From: Mycobacterium ahvazicum
Lineage (GTDB): Bacteria > Actinomycetota > Actinomycetes > Mycobacteriales > Mycobacteriaceae
Length of the DNA: 64,000 nucleotides
Direction: 5' to 3'
Assembly: GCF_900176255.2 (NCBI RefSeq)
Contig: NZ_FXEG02000006.1
Location: 1 to 64,000, forward strand
Of this stretch, positions 63,485 to 64,000 are shown one piece after another. Position numbers and translations under genes: made by a program. Each line of letters starts with the position of its first letter. The stretch's first letter is position 1. Under the pieces are notes generated by a model that did no database searches, was not told the DNA's origin, and worked only from the letters and a program-made list of their open reading frames with translations.

Positions 63485-64000
63485 ATGATGCCGACCGGCC
63501 GGTCGCCATGGCGCTTCGGTGTTCCGTTGGTTTGCCTGCTGGCCGGACTGCTACTGGCGGCCACCCATGGGGTGTCCGGGGGTGCCGAGATTCGCCGCAG
63601 CGACGCACCCCGGCTGGTCGATCTGGTGCGCGAGACCCAGTCCTCGGTGAATCGCCTCAAGGCCGAACGCGACGAACTGGAAAGCAAGATCGAATCGACG
63701 CATCTGCGGTCATCCGATGCCGCTCTGGCGGCCATGCTGCGCCGCTCGGCCGAGCTGGCAGCCGAGGCGGATATGACCCCGGTGCACGGGCCCGGCCTAG
63801 TGGTGACGCTCGATGACGCCCAGCGCGACGCCAACGGCCGCTTCCCGCGCGATGCCTCCCCCGACGACCTGGTGGTGCACCAGCAAGACATCCAGGCCGT
63901 GCTCAACGCGCTGTGGAGCGCCGGTGCGGAAGCGATCCAGATGCAGGATCAGCGGCTCATCGCGTCGTCGGTGCCGCGCTGCGTGGGCAACACGCTGCTG
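63485..64000 (+). CDS. DUF881 protein, Rv0012 homologue (partial, runs off the window)
   Basis: The first 172 residues of a DUF881 membrane protein of about 260 residues. A hydrophobic N-terminal helix (about 10-30, FGVPLVCLLAGLLLAATHG) precedes a coiled segment (RLVDLVRETQSSVNRLKAERDEL) and the DUF881 core with GPGLVVTLDDAQRD and DLVVHQQDIQAVLNALWSAGAEA. The frame is open to the end of the window. ATG 63488 is also possible. The family lies near divisome genes; its function is unknown. Confidence 0.9.
   Translation, partial: MMPTGRSPWRFGVPLVCLLAGLLLAATHGVSGGAEIRRSDAPRLVDLVRETQSSVNRLKAERDELESKIESTHLRSSDAALAAMLRRSAELAAEADMTPVHGPGLVVTLDDAQRDANGRFPRDASPDDLVVHQQDIQAVLNALWSAGAEAIQMQDQRLIASSVPRCVGNTLL

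Overview
The window is high-GC chromosomal DNA from a Mycobacterium, probably a slow grower related to the M. tuberculosis lineage. The evidence is the gene order. It runs from the distal end of the ESX-1 locus through ESX-2, pcnA, mutT4, the MurJ-like gene, sigM, trxB/trxC, cwlM, parB/parA, rsmG, yidC, rnpA and rpmH to dnaA. It then continues across oriC to dnaN, recF, gyrB, gyrA, ppiA and crgA. This matches Rv3879c to Rv0012 of M. tuberculosis H37Rv with some large differences. Locus-tag equivalences are from memory of protein sequences, not from a search.

Layout. 1-2.4 kb: start of espK and a frameshifted espB, both ESX-1 secretion substrates. 2.9-11.5 kb: an accessory island of ten genes placed inside the ESX-1 locus. 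It encodes an FkbM methyltransferase, an Rv3406-like alkylsulfatase/dioxygenase, a DUF6065 protein, two sulfotransferases, a DUF1796 papain-like protein, a GT2-like glycosyltransferase, a DUF4254 protein and two GT9 glycosyltransferases. 11.6-14.8 kb: espL, eccE1 and mycP1. 15-24.1 kb: an ESX-2 operon (esxD, esxC, espG2, a MinD-like ATPase, eccD2, mycP2, eccE2, eccA2) without PE, PPE, eccC2 or eccB2. 24.3-28.9 kb: a D-x-D-rich repeat protein and two tandem transmembrane Ser/Thr kinases. 28.9-48.3 kb: housekeeping, cell-wall, redox and chromosome-partition genes, with two perfect parS sites. 48.3-64 kb: the origin, gyrase and replication genes, two tRNAs, small secreted proteins and divisome genes.

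How the genes work together. The ESX genes would build or feed type VII secretion machinery. The island looks like a glycan or lipid modification cassette with a sulfate theme (inference). The dnaA-side genes supply initiation (dnaA, oriC, dnaN, recF, gyrase), segregation (parABS), membrane insertion (yidC/yidD/jag) and septation (crgA, cwsA).

Data quality matters here. The sequence contains Illumina/Nextera library adapters at two places: inside mycP2 near 19.35-19.41 kb, and at the end of the Rv3909-like gene near 33.65-33.81 kb. It also opens with a 162-bp perfect inverted repeat that looks like a fold-back chimera. Apparent gene breaks at these points should be treated as technical. The espB frameshift and the missing ESX-2 genes are not explained by adapters and need independent confirmation.
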